DNA of 64,000 nt, taken from the NCBI GenBank assembly GCA_037952775.1, contig JBANAY010000003.1, forward strand, positions 20,708,001-20,772,000, read 5' to 3'. The notes beneath the pieces are model-generated. The model saw nothing but the letters and a program-made list of their open reading frames with translations, was not told the DNA's origin and ran no database searches. Of the stretch, positions 13,479 to 24,631 are shown piece by piece (the stretch's first letter is position 1; the number at the start of each line of letters is the position of its first letter). The stretch comes from Clonostachys chloroleuca. Lineage: Eukaryota > Ascomycota > Sordariomycetes > Hypocreales > Bionectriaceae. A program made the position numbers and the translations under genes.

Positions 13479-14529
13479 GATAGCTTTCTACTCTTAGAGA
13501 CAGAAACGATTATGAAGAGAATAATGAATAATAGAATGTCAATTCAGAAAAATTAGTTGGCCAAATTTCGAGTTGAATGATGTTTAAGAGTGATGTTTCA
13601 ACGATAGATGTTTCTTTCTTCTTTCTTTCTTTTTTTCTGCCCAGCTCCCACACCTGATTGAATGAATTAATTATCGGATAGAGCGAGCATTCGAAAGTCT
13701 GTATAGGGAGTTTGCTAAGATATTCTCCAAGCACAAGTTGGTGCTATTCAAATCAGGCTTAATGTGAGTTATGGAGATGTTGGCTCGGTACTGTTTGGGA
13801 CACGAAGTCTGAGACTGCGCTTAATGCTGCTGGACATGACAAAGGGAACGTATACTCCTTCTCCCTGACGGAACGGGCCAGAAACGTCTTGGTCACTAGC
13901 GGGGACACAACTAGCCACTGGTGGCTTGGAAATTCGGTCGACGCAAACTGGGTTAGAGTTGGAAACCGCACAGAGGCCTTTGTTAGATTTGGAGATAAAG
14001 AATAACAATGTTGACCCTGCGCTATGCCGCGCTTATTCCACTCACGGACTCAACAGATGATAATGACTGAAGCTTCGAGAACTGCAATGTTCACATTCTG
14101 CCGGTTAATATGTGCTGATCAGTGCAGTAAATTGGATACCTGAGGTGCATCATCCTTCACTTGAGAAACGTACATATTGGCACATTCCGGCAGTTAGTTT
14201 CATGAGATAGCATATAAGCAGTTACAAAGGAGTCATGGCTAATAATTCACCTTAGAAGTATTAAAATCTGTTTATGAACAAGATCATTGTTGGGCCAGCA
14301 CAATGTTATGCTGCTCGACTCTATTTATTAAAATCCGCTCAAATCTCAGCCAAGCCCATCTTCAACTTCAACTCTAGGTCTGATAAAATACACCACCATT
14401 TCCTCTCAGATTAACAATTCGTCCCCCCTAGAGCCTTTAGCAAATTGAGACTACGGAGGTCTACCATCAGACGTGACACGGTCGATGGCTTACTGACCAG
14501 GCAAATAAGAGACTCATTATCGAAGCACC
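13479..14529. other. Intergenic region after DPP V
   Basis: About 1 kb of A/T-rich spacer. A pyrimidine-rich TTTC repeat tract lies at 13611-13637, just beyond the DPP V stop. No supported gene. Confidence 0.5.
13611..13637 (+). repeat. Short TTTC microsatellite
   Basis: Imperfect tandem TTTC units in the 3' flank of the DPP V gene, probably within or just beyond its 3' UTR. Confidence 0.7.
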
Positions 14530-14784
14530 ATGTGTTATTCATTTTATGTATATTGGGGCTGCGGATGCAGTGCCATGTACCGTATTATGACCGAGAACTG
14601 CGACGGAACATGCAATGAAACACCCCATCATCCCGAGCGAGACATACATTCAGACGCTCGCTGTTCAACATGTGAGCCTAGGGTGCCACCGACGCTTCCT
14701 TCCCCTGAGACCTCAGACGAAACTGAAACTGAGTCCGAATCGTCACAATCAGCAGAACCTGGTTCGTCCGAGGCGGCACGATAA
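14530..14784 (+). CDS. Small Cys-rich hypothetical protein
   Basis: Single-exon ORF of 84 residues starting MCYSFYVYWGCGC. It has nine cysteines within the first 49 residues, with CGC, CDGTC and CSTC patterns, and then an acidic Ser/Glu/Thr-rich tail (TETESESS). There is no signal peptide, so it is probably cytosolic or nuclear, perhaps metal-binding or disulfide-rich. It resembles, in general character only, the small MC-x-GC proteins annotated as hypothetical in moulds. The 9-bp minisatellite starts 17 bp after its stop. I do not recognise a function, and the ORF could still be chance. Confidence 0.45.
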   Translation: MCYSFYVYWGCGCSAMYRIMTENCDGTCNETPHHPERDIHSDARCSTCEPRVPPTLPSPETSDETETESESSQSAEPGSSEAAR

Positions 14785-14800
14785 GCTATACCGCAAGGGG

Positions 14801-14848
14801 GATGCATGGGATGCATGGGATGCATGAGATGCATGAGATGCATGAGAT
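14801..14848 (+). repeat. 9-bp minisatellite GATGCATGG/A
   Basis: Five full tandem units plus GAT: two end in GG and three end in GA. Each unit contains the palindrome ATGCAT. The unit is a multiple of three, so the opposite strand reads as a false Met-His repeat ORF. Confidence 0.95.
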
Positions 14849-15325
14849 TTTCGACTAAGTGTCTCCTTTGGAAGCCATGAGGTATAGAAGTGGCAAGGAA
14901 TACGGGTTGTGAGACTTGAGTGTACAAATTTACTCGCATGCTGTCATCTTTCAAGTACTGAACACACCGGCATGGAAGAGCATAGCGGCTGTAGACTGTG
15001 AGGAGATGCAAGGAGGATGAGTCTTTTTTCCGGCTTATGGTTAGAGATAAGAGCTAGAAACGTATGTGGCCACTCCATTACCGTGACCACCCTGATACGA
15101 TGCTCAGTGCCGTTTTTGGCAAGCTGAAGACGCTTCCCCGCCCCAATGTTACATAGAGCTGCGTTATCAATCGAACATCTAGCCATGTGATACTCTTTAT
15201 CAATCGGTCGATCCCCGCGTGCTTTTATTCTGTTTTCGTCTGGAATTCTCAACATCTTGGCTCACCTTCATTTGGAGGCTAATCCTGATTGATATTACTT
15301 ATTGATGAGTAGACATTCAAGTATT
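14849..15325. other. Intergenic region, NCS1 permease promoter
   Basis: About 0.5 kb with no supported gene. It should contain the promoter of the NCS1 permease starting at 15326. Confidence 0.5.
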
Positions 15326-17283
15326 ATGGCGTCTATTCTTCGATTTATTCGTGTCAAAGGTGATGACAGGCACGGGTACGAAACGACGAAATGGATCAAC
15401 CCCGACATTGCGCCTTTACCACCGCATCGTCGGACGTGGGGCTATCTGGCTTTTTTGGGATTTGGTTCCATCGCCAAGTAAGATCACTCTGATTAGTGTC
15501 AACATCGTGATGAGGTTTGCTGCTCGTCGCTAGGAGAGACCAGCTGACCTGAGCGGCACTCTACACAGTCTCTGCATCACAGCCTGGACAGGCGGCTCCT
15601 CCCTGCTATCTCTTGGCCTCACTGTCCGACACACTATAGGAGTCATGTTCGTGTCCAAAGTTCTTATGACGCTTCTGGTCATAGGGAATGGCTGGATGGG
15701 GGCTGAATGGCACATTGGATTTACTGTGTCGCAAAGGTTCGTGCCGACAATTGGGCAAGAAAATCTTCTAATTGAACATCCAATTTGCTAAATTCTAGAC
15801 TAGAATGGTTCTAGGGATGAACGGCGCTTATATAGGCCAGTTGATCCGAATCATACTCTCGATCGTATGGTATGGCTCCCAAGCCTGGCTTGGAGGTCTC
15901 TGCGTATCCGCCATGTTGAGCAGCTGGAGTTATAGCTTTCTGACGATGCCCAATGCCCTACCAGAAAGCGCGAGAATGGTGACCAGAGAGCTTATTGGAT
16001 TTCTTATTTTCCAGATCATTTCCATCCCCGCGCTGGTGAGTCCTTTGTTCTTTGTGAACCATACTGCAGCTAACGTCACTCCTTTGTATAGCTGATACGC
16101 GTTGAAAGAGTCGCATTGCCTGTTACAATTGCAAACATTATTACATTCTTTGTGATGATGGGCATAACTATATGGGCTTGTACAACTGCTGGGGGCCCTG
16201 GGCCAATGTTCACAGAGGGCACCACCCAGCCTGCGACTCTACCTCTGGGATGGGCTTGGGTTTACGGTATCGTGGCATCGGTTGGAGGGATCTCGGCAGG
16301 AATCTTGAACCAGTCTGACTTCACTCGCTTTGCCAAAAAGCAGGGCAGCCAAGTTCCAGGCCTAATCTTTGCGATATTTGTGCCTGGGACGATTGTCCCT
16401 ATATTCGGCATCCTGACAGCTTCAGCGACTATGGCTATATACGGTGAAGCCTTCTGGAACCCATTGGTGCTCATCCACCAGTGGATGATAGATAGCTATG
16501 ACGCCAAATCACGAGCAGCGGCCTTCTTTTGCTCTTTAGGCTTTGTTATCAGCCAGCTAGCCGAAAACACGCTTGGAAACGGGTACGCGGCCGGAATGGA
16601 TCTAGCAGGCCTCTTTCCGAGTTGGATTACGATCAAGAGAGGAGGCGTCATGTGCGCTCTTCTCTCCTGGGTAGTCCAGCCATGGCTTTTCTACAACACA
16701 TCCTCGGTATTTGTAGTGGTGATGGCTTCATTTTCGGTCTTCATGGGCCCGCTGACTGCTATTATGATCGTGGATTACTTTGTCATTAGGAAGCAGCATG
16801 TCCAGCTTAGCCAGCTCTACACGGGCTCACCAGAAGGATCTTACTGGTTTACGGGAGGATTCAACTGGAGATCGCTGTTCGCATGGGTCGTGGGCTTCGT
16901 CCCAGGTATGCCTGGAATGATTGCATCAGCTAATCCAAACATTCAAGTCAGCAAAGCTGCCCATGAATACTACCTCGGAAACTATCTTTTTGGTAAGTTC
17001 TGTTCATAACTCAGGATCTTCTTTTAGGTTCAAGGGTGATCGGCTAACCAGAATAGGGTTTTGCATCTCGGGCTGCCTTTACTATATCCTTTGCTTAATC
17101 TTCAAGGTTGAAGGAGCAGGGCTCCAAGATGAAACTGATATCTACGGAACGTTCTCTCCAGAAGTAGCGATAAGCAAAGGGATCTCCCCATTCGAACCTC
17201 ATAAGGTACCAGAAGACGCAGGGTCGGGTGTTCATATTAGAGAAGCAGCAGATCTTGAAGCTGAGGCAGCGCCAAAACCTTGA
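15326..17283 (+). CDS. NCS1 family permease (uracil/allantoin/thiamine-type)
   Basis: Plasma-membrane proton-coupled transporter for nucleobases or related heterocycles, close to the fungal Fur branch. Five exons (15326-15477, 15569-15736, 15804-16035, 16092-16992, 17057-17283) give 559 residues. The exon 3 acceptor is the second of two close TAGs, because the first would lead to an in-frame stop. The signatures are in order: NLCITAWTGGSSLL in TM1, GWMGAEWHIGFTVSQR, the substrate-site helix SQLAENTLGNGYAAG followed by AGLFPSW and IKRGG, and FRKQHV-like VIRKQH after TM10. The C-terminal cytosolic tail is charged. The substrate among uracil, allantoin, uridine and thiamine is not decided. It converges with the next gene, with only about 170 bp between stops. 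Confidence 0.92.
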
Positions 17284-17455
17284 TTCCATTGGGAATAGCA
17301 AGAATGACACTTTTAGTCAACTGGAATATTTTGATAGGATCTGTTTTTGTATCTACCTACTCTATGGTTTTCATGCTGTGGTATATGAATGCATATTTCA
17401 TTCCGCGAAATTCAGCAAATCGCTACGTCGCTGTTCTAAAAGACAATGAACCATA

Positions 17456-19044
17456 TCACGAACTAGCTTCCTGAGAATCGTGTGCCCATACGCCGGTATC
17501 AGGCGCGAAGCGCGCTACCACTAAAAGTAAGACGCCTCCTAAGATCTTGAAAAATGTAACTACGATGGATGTTAGTAATTTTTGACATTTAAAATTCACT
17601 GGAATGTGCATCACTCACAAAATGTAAAGGACCAGCCAACTCCAATACTGTTCAGGAGCGGTACGACCGCCCCCGTAGCCGAAGCTCCAAAGACGTATTG
17701 CAAGACATACTTGCTACTGACGACTTCAGCTCTTTGGTCAGGGAAAACCTCTATTTCTCGTTAGTACTGAAACTTCTTATGGTTGAGGGGTGAGAACAAA
17801 CAAAGCCACATACCAGCAGTGTAAGTATTGAGCCCATTGAAAGCTCCCATGAGGCCAACTCCAATCCAGAAAGCCATCACAATAGGGAGCGCCAAACCGC
17901 CAATATTCTTCTCCAGACTCCAACCAAATAGAAGCATGGAAATAGGCAAGACAATAAATAAGTGGACTAGGCTGCTGTTGAGCCGATCTTTGGGTAACCG
18001 GAGACCGTCGCGCTTGGCTATCCATTGCTTCACTGTGTGGTCGCTTATCCGGCCTCCTACCAGGCTTCCCACTATGAAACCTGCGCCCGGTGCGATGTAA
18101 AACAGTCCACTGACGAGTGGTGTCGTCAGATTAAACCTTGGATTGATAATGTGTCTGACTGAGGTGAGTAGAGCGTACTGCGTAATCGCCAGAAACCCGC
18201 AGGTTAGATCAGCAAGGAGGACCTGTGGGCGAAAATAAAGCTTGAAAATTCTGATAGGGTTGAAACTCTGCCAAACTCTAAGAACGGAGATCTTGGTATC
18301 ACCATTCTTCTCGTACAGCTGCTGCGTCTCGCTTTGAATATGGGGAATGAATGCGAGCGAAAGGACGAAGCCAAGGCCGGCTTGGGCGACTTGTAGCCAG
18401 TAGATGCTTCTCCAGTTGCTGTAGGTGAGAATAATACCTCCAATACAGGGACCTGAGGACAAAATTAGTACACTCTTCTTTCAAAATCTCGCGAAAAAAA
18501 AAAGACAGTCAAGATGCGTACCAATAGCTGTTCCAGCCACTGCCCCGACCATTTGGCAACCAACAGCTCTACCACGAACTGTAGGCTTGAAAATATCGGC
18601 GATGATGGTCTGGCCAGCTACCATAAAGAACGTTCCTTCAAGGCCAGAGAGCAAACGCATGGCAGTGAATGTACCCAGGTCCTTCGCCAAAGCAGTGCCG
18701 ATTGAAGCCCCAAGCAATACCAACATGGCAAGGTTGTAGCTGATGCGTCTGCTCGTCAATTCTGCCAGGGGCGACCAAAATAGAGCAGAGCATCCCATGG
18801 CAATCAGCAGTCCAGCGTTGCCAGCATTGAGTATTTCGGGTGTCGTACTGAGGTCAGAGGCGATTTCCGGAGTTGCGATGAGCAGTGATGTGCTGGTCGA
18901 GGTGACCACCAGGCAGTTCCAGCTCACGATGAAAAGGATCACATTTCTCTGCCATGTTCTCAGCACGGTTCGTGATTGCTCAGTGGGCTGAGGGACGCCC
19001 ATCTCCAGGCGGGAGAGATTTTTCGGGTCCTGGTTTGACGCCAT
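17456..19044 (-). CDS. MFS transporter, DHA1 drug/proton antiporter type
   Basis: Membrane efflux or uptake carrier with about 12 helices. Four exons (19044-18522, 18452-17814, 17750-17619, 17559-17456) give 465 residues with all phases consistent. Motifs include TSRRISYN in the TM2-3 loop, LLSGLEGT, IFKPTVRGRAVG, and motif C-like AVAGTAIGPCIGG built across the first intron. Later comes APGAGFIVGSLVGGRISD. The last two short exons restore TM11-12 and end in DTGVWAHDSQ. The N terminus is short and hydrophilic. It is tail-to-tail with the NCS1 permease. The substrate is unknown. Confidence 0.9.
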
Positions 19045-20554
19045 GATGGATGCTGGTTCTCATTGAAGTTCCAAGAGCCGCATCACATCCCGTCTCTCTT
19101 ATGACGGCAAATGGCAAATGAGAAAGTTTGATCTATTCATAGGTAGGTTACCGATCGGCGAAGTTTTAATCGGCTTTTTACTCTGAGCGGAGTCGCGCAA
19201 CGGCGCCGCTTCTCGGAGTTCTGAGCACGTACGTCGATGCAGGTCCTGATATAGGCCAATAGTATTGAAGAGAGAGCATCTTGTGATAAGATCTTACTTG
19301 TTCAGGTCGATCTTTTGGTGATGTGATATGGATCTATTTGAAAATTGAGGAAAATCCGGGTTATGGCCGGCGCCAGACCCGCCAATATCCAGCCAGAGGG
19401 TTGGAATTGCGTTGAACTATTCAAGACCAGACCTCCGATTTCGGGGCTAGTAGATAGGCAGAAAGCTCTTCGGCTGGCCAGATCATGTAAAGAAAGTCGA
19501 TAGTAAGTCATGTGCGTATTCACAGTCATGTCTATGGTTATCGTCAAGCGAGAGCCGGCTCTGGATGTGCGCATTTCTTCCAGGCCTGCAGTTTTTTGAA
19601 GTACGAAACCTACCCTACCCGAGCTAATAATTGGCCGTGACACGATGTCGAAATTGCGGTATGTCAGGGCCTTTTGACTCCCGTAGCATTCGGAAGATTG
19701 TGCCCGTGTTGGGGGATGATGAGCGAACTTTACATCTGCTACCCGAGCCCCTTTCTCCTGCCTAAGGCACTCCTACTCTCTTCCAGCCAATGAGATAAAT
19801 CCTAAACATAAGTTTGTTTAGGCATGCGCTCATCCGGGGATGGCGGAGGGAAGCAGTCAGCCTGCAATTGCAACAAAATTGCACGCTACGAGAAACTCCT
19901 TGGCGGCGCGTTCTGGATCATTGCCAAGTCAATAAAGGGAATTTCTATACGAGACCGAGCTGACCGTTGAGACTGTGAAACAATTCTTGGCAGGGGTAAG
20001 GTAATTTGAAACCCTCGTCGCCCCTCATCATCAACCCACCGCTCATATTGTTTGGGACAGAAATTTGAGACGCTGGTCAGTCAGGGTTAGTAAGCGTCTC
20101 TCTGCGGCAACAAAATACCGAATACTGCTGGCCATTCTCTTGGCTTCGAAACCGTGGGTTGTGTATCTCAGGTGGCCGCCTTAGCGAGACGGTAAGCGAT
20201 ATGAGGCCGCACATGGGGGCCAGTCAACCAGCCCTGTCTGAGGAGCATCGTACGTCGCGTGGGGGAATCTCGTGGTAGCCCGCTGTCATGAACCATGCTC
20301 GGAAACGTTCTTGGCCCGATATGGCCGTCGGCGTTGCTTCCGTTCTGGCTCTTTTCGTCCCCCTGAAACACCTCAAGAGTATTAGCGAAGATGAGAAGAA
20401 GGCAGCGAAAAGGGTAATAAATATACCATCATTGCCCAGGCCGTTAGATTTCTGGCTTTTTCTTCTCCAGAGATTGTGGCAATTCGCCTTTCATTCCTTC
20501 GTTTGTTGTTGCAGCATATTCATTCATTCATTTGAACACATTTGACCCATCAGG
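19045..20554. other. Divergent intergenic region
   Basis: About 1.5 kb between the divergent MFS gene (minus) and the secreted-protein gene (plus). Only non-coding-looking short ORFs are present, so it holds both promoters. A T/C-rich stretch lies directly before the ATG at 20555. Confidence 0.5.
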
Positions 20555-22425
20555 ATGCGGTCTGTTCTTTCATTTTTCGCCCTTTGCGGCTCTTTTGCTG
20601 TTGCACAGCTGAGCTCGACCAACCTCCAAAGCTACGTCGACGTTGCTTCTCTGTCTGGTTCTGTGAACCCTGTCGTTGAGACTTACTGGACCGGCTACCC
20701 TCACCATCGACGAACACCCTTTGCCCTCTCACCTGACGGCAAGTCGGCTTATCTAGCTTACCTCGATGCCTCAAGCGGGTCTGATGTCATCGTTCAACCT
20801 ATCAACCCCTCGACTTTCGAGGCCACTGGCACAGCCGTCAAGGTTGCAGGAGCCAAGGAGGCTGGTGGTCTTGTAGCCCACGACGATGGATTCGCCCTCC
20901 TCACTACCGAGACAATGCCCACAGGAACAAGTGGTGCTCCCGCCGGTGAAACCCCTGTTGCTGTTCTCTACCGATACACCGGTGGAACCCAGACGTGGAA
21001 GACCTGGCTAGGCGGCCCCGGCGTCGATAGCTCAGACAGCCTGGCAACTCCCGAGCTCAACGGTGATCTTGTCTTCTCCGCCGAGGCTGGATACTACGCC
21101 GCCTATATTGTCGTCACTTCTTACTCCGGCAGCGCTTCTGGCCACTTTGGTGATGCCATTCGCTATATCAACACTTCAGGCAAGCTCGAAAACATCCAGG
21201 GTGCTTCTAGCTCTTGGGGCTGCAGTCACAACACTGGTATCGCTTTCGAGGCTGCCGACGAACCACCCTTTGCCTCCCTCTGCGCCGAGGACCAAGGTGC
21301 CATCTGGCTCAACACCAAGACTCAGGGTATGGGCAACAATGGTGTCAAGGTCTCCAACGAGCATGTGATCAACGGCGGCAGTGGTGAGCCCATGGGTGGA
21401 ACTGGCGGATCATACAGCAGCATGGCACGCTTCCAGAGCTCAAACGCATACATCTTCTCCTGGGTCTCCCGTGGTGCCATTGACCTGACCCTCAACGACT
21501 GGATGGGCGCTGGATACACCAAGTCTGTGAACCGCACCAGCAATCGCAATGTCGCCATCGCCCTGTTCTCTGACAAGAACACCCTCATCGGTGAGCAGGC
21601 CACATCGGAGGTTGGCGCCGCCGACGGTGACAAGCAGATCACCTGGGTCACATCCGGCAACCAGGACCGATCCAATGCCCACGCTGCCACCTTCGACAGC
21701 AAGCAGGCCCTGGTCACATGGGAGCAAATCGACAGCCCCATCTGCGACTTCGATGCCATGGGTTGCCGTGGTCAGTTCTCCGGAACTTACTACCAGCTGG
21801 TTGACAGCAGCGGTTCCATTGTCGGCGAGCCCCTCAAGTCTACTGACACCTTCGTCGCTGGGGACATGGTCACAATGTCTGATGGCAGAATCTGCTGGCC
21901 CTATGTCAACATGGAGTGGCGTCTCGATGCCCCCGCACTCTCGCTCCCCAAGTCCACCAGCAGCAAGATTTCATTCGCCTGCATCAACCTGGGCGGCTCT
22001 GGCAGTGGCGGATCAAGCAGCAGCAGCGCCGCTGCTTCTCCACTGACGACGCCGCAAGCACTTCTCAGGCCAGCTCCGCTGCTGCTGCACCTACTACCAG
22101 CCAGGGTGTGGAATCTGGTGTGAACACGGATGTTCTCGCCTCCTCGGCTCCCGCTGCCACCTCAGCTGCCTCCTCCGCCGGCCCCCTTCCCGCCTCATCC
22201 TCTGCGGCCTCAGCTCCCGTCCCCGCCTCATCCTCAGCCGCGTCGGCCCCTGCCTCATCGAAGACCTCTGTCGCCGTCGGCTCCTCCCAGGCTCCAATTC
22301 AGCCCTCGAGCTCATCTCAAGCCGCTGTCACCACCCCCTCATCCACCCCCACCAAGGGAAACTGTGCGATGAAGACCGTGTGGGAGACCGTGACCGTGAC
22401 TGGTCCCGCTCCTCCGGGATATTAG
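20555..22425 (+). CDS. Secreted protein with Ser/Ala-rich tail, frameshifted
   Basis: A signal peptide of about 18 residues (MRSVLSFFALCGSFAVAQ) is followed by a roughly 460-residue domain rich in Gly, Ser and aromatic residues with SPDGKSAYLAY near the start, suggesting a beta-propeller. I do not recognise the family. After a GGSGSGGSSSSSAAAS linker the frame is lost near 22037-22041. The frame as read stops at 22123 (522 residues), but the next frame goes on with typical low-complexity Ser/Ala/Pro sequence and a defined end, NCAMKTVWETVTVTG, to 22425. One missing base explains this, and about 623 residues would be expected otherwise. No GPI signal is seen. It is probably a cell-wall or extracellular protein. 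Confidence 0.75.
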
Positions 22426-23758
22426 GTATCTAGATGAACGGCGTCTATTATATTTCTGATGGAAACTCTTCTGGTTAGCAAGAGCCACGTCGGTGGATGG
22501 GAAAATTATGGTTGGTCATATGTACGAGTAGTAGGATAGTGCATGGATGCTAGACAGAAGCGATTCTCTTTTCAATCACACGCTTATGCATCATGGTCCG
22601 TTCTGCTTTGACAACGATGGAAGTCGGGATTCCTTTCGTCCCCTTTTAGGGTCTGGTTTATGAGAACTTTTGCATTTTTGAATGCGCACAATTTCACGGC
22701 GATTTAAGCATCAATCGGTATCAAAAGGTTTTAAACAAATAGCATGAATATAGGGAATGAATGACAAATTGAATTTGAGCAAATCTTATTCCTTCCTTTT
22801 CTTTATTTTGACACAGTGATCCAGCAGTGAGAATAAAGTGATTGAACGATTTAGCGTAACATCCCGACTGGCCGTGAATTGTGGCAGGATGAGAACCCTA
22901 GTCCCAACGGCAGTATGGTTCTCAATCGTCTGACTAGTATGAAAACTTGGATAAATCTGGCGATGACCCCCAGCTCGCAATGCATATTAAGCATCAGCAG
23001 GGGAAGAATTTTAGTTAAAAAGCACACTCATCGAAATGAGAAGTTTGCCAGCGCAATTCAACTGTCATATTCAAAGTTGTTCACACTTCTTGGCCTTTAT
23101 GACACCGTTGACGAAGTGGTGAATGAATGTTCTTATGTAGTTGTCCTACATTTCTTGACATTTTGATGAGTGACAGTATCAAGCAGCTGAATCAAGATGC
23201 ATGATGTATGTTGGTGCCTCTAATTCACACAACTTATTATGCATCAACTGTGCCAGGACAAATTGAATACTGTTAGATCACATTTCAGCTTAGGGTAGTC
23301 ACTTGATGTTCACTTGTGGATCATACGGAGTCGGCCTAAATAGAATAATGCTACTTTGAATCATTGACTTTTATCACAAAAGCTCTACCTTATATATTCA
23401 AAGCGGTGATTGCAGAGATTTCTGCGCTCAATAAATTGCTTGGTACTTAGGAGTCAGAGCTCAGCGTCGAGGAATCACATACGATCATCAACTGATCATG
23501 CAAACTTGCTGGTAACTCCAGGTCATTCACCATTAGCAACAGAATATAAAAAGGCCTCTGTAGCATTTCGAAAGAAGGAACCCTCTCTTTTCACTTTGAT
23601 TTCAAACCAAACTGCTTTCAAGAATACCGATTTTTCGCCTTGTCACCAGCCTCCCTCTTGCTTTGGGACCTGTTGATGCCATAGCCCAGCTCCAAACAGT
23701 GATTTCACTGTTCATCAAGAGTTCGTCACGTTTGTTGTACAAATACTAAGGCTTGAGG
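22426..23758. other. Intergenic region
   Basis: About 1.3 kb, A/T-rich, with only short ORFs lacking coding character. It holds the 3' end of the secreted-protein gene and the promoter of the next gene. Confidence 0.5.
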
Positions 23759-24631
23759 ATGGTCAAGGGAAAAGAGCCCAGCACAGACAAAACCTCTCGT
23801 GGGAATACGCATCGGGAGATCAAATTAAATTTTGGCCTTTCTGATGCCAACAAAAATAACAGAGTTTGGGCGGAGGGTCGCGAGGGGCTCAAAGAAACAG
23901 TTGAAGCTGCTTCCAGCGACGGAGCTACAAGCTTTTTACTATCCCGCCGGCGCGACACTGGCTCTACATTGATATTTTGCAGTTTTATGAACCTTTCTCG
24001 CCCAGGGAGTTTAACAACATGCCTCAAGGCGATCTTGGACGGCGAAACGGTGCTTGAAGAGGCCGGCAAAACGGCCATAGCGAAAGAGTGGCGTCTCGCA
24101 ATGTCAGAGTTGTGGGAGAAGTACGAAAGTTGTGCTAATGATCCATCAATCTTCATCAAGCTCAGTGTAAAGGAGGGGAGGCTTGTATCCGAGGCTGAAC
24201 ATCGACCTGCGTTCTGGATCGCTTACGTCTGTGAGTTCCCGACACTCGTGGAAGTGACAGGAAAGAAGCCCAAGTTTCCCATTTCTGTTGTGGACTATGA
24301 TGACGTTATCGTCTATGCGCAACACGAACAGCGTCACGTCAAGCTGGTCTACCTATTTTCCAGATCCGAAGTTGGTGACCTACATTTGTTTCATGGCTTC
24401 CATTTCATGGATTTTCTGGGTGAAGTGGGCGGGTTTCCTTCTGCAAGGGGTTGGAAAAAGACTTTGAAGGCCCAGGCAGCTGAGCAAGTGACATTTGTGC
24501 TGGCGAAGGCACCAGATTTGAGAGGCCCTCGTATTGTGTGCGCGTATCTTGAGCCTTGGGGTGAAAGTGTGGATGCCTACCGCGAGCGGGTTGCCTTGGG
24601 TGGAAAGGTTTGGACAGATTACTTGGATTAG
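23759..24631 (+). CDS. Hypothetical protein, 290 residues
   Basis: Intronless ORF from the ATG at 23759 (MVKGKEPSTDK). The N terminus is basic and hydrophilic. The rest is a mixed alpha/beta sequence with clear coding bias, for example FWIAYVCEFPTLVEV, ISVVDYDDVIVYAQ and FHGFHFMDFLGEVGGF, and it ends in WTDYLD. There is no signal peptide or membrane segment. I do not recognise the family. It stands alone, with more than 1 kb of non-coding DNA on each side, and could be a lineage-restricted gene. Confidence 0.7.
   Translation: MVKGKEPSTDKTSRGNTHREIKLNFGLSDANKNNRVWAEGREGLKETVEAASSDGATSFLLSRRRDTGSTLIFCSFMNLSRPGSLTTCLKAILDGETVLEEAGKTAIAKEWRLAMSELWEKYESCANDPSIFIKLSVKEGRLVSEAEHRPAFWIAYVCEFPTLVEVTGKKPKFPISVVDYDDVIVYAQHEQRHVKLVYLFSRSEVGDLHLFHGFHFMDFLGEVGGFPSARGWKKTLKAQAAEQVTFVLAKAPDLRGPRIVCAYLEPWGESVDAYRERVALGGKVWTDYLD

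Noticed and set aside
14628..15011. 127-codon minus-strand ORF with Met-His-Leu/Pro repeats
   Set aside because: The repeat is a translation of the 9-bp minisatellite; the rest has no coding character.
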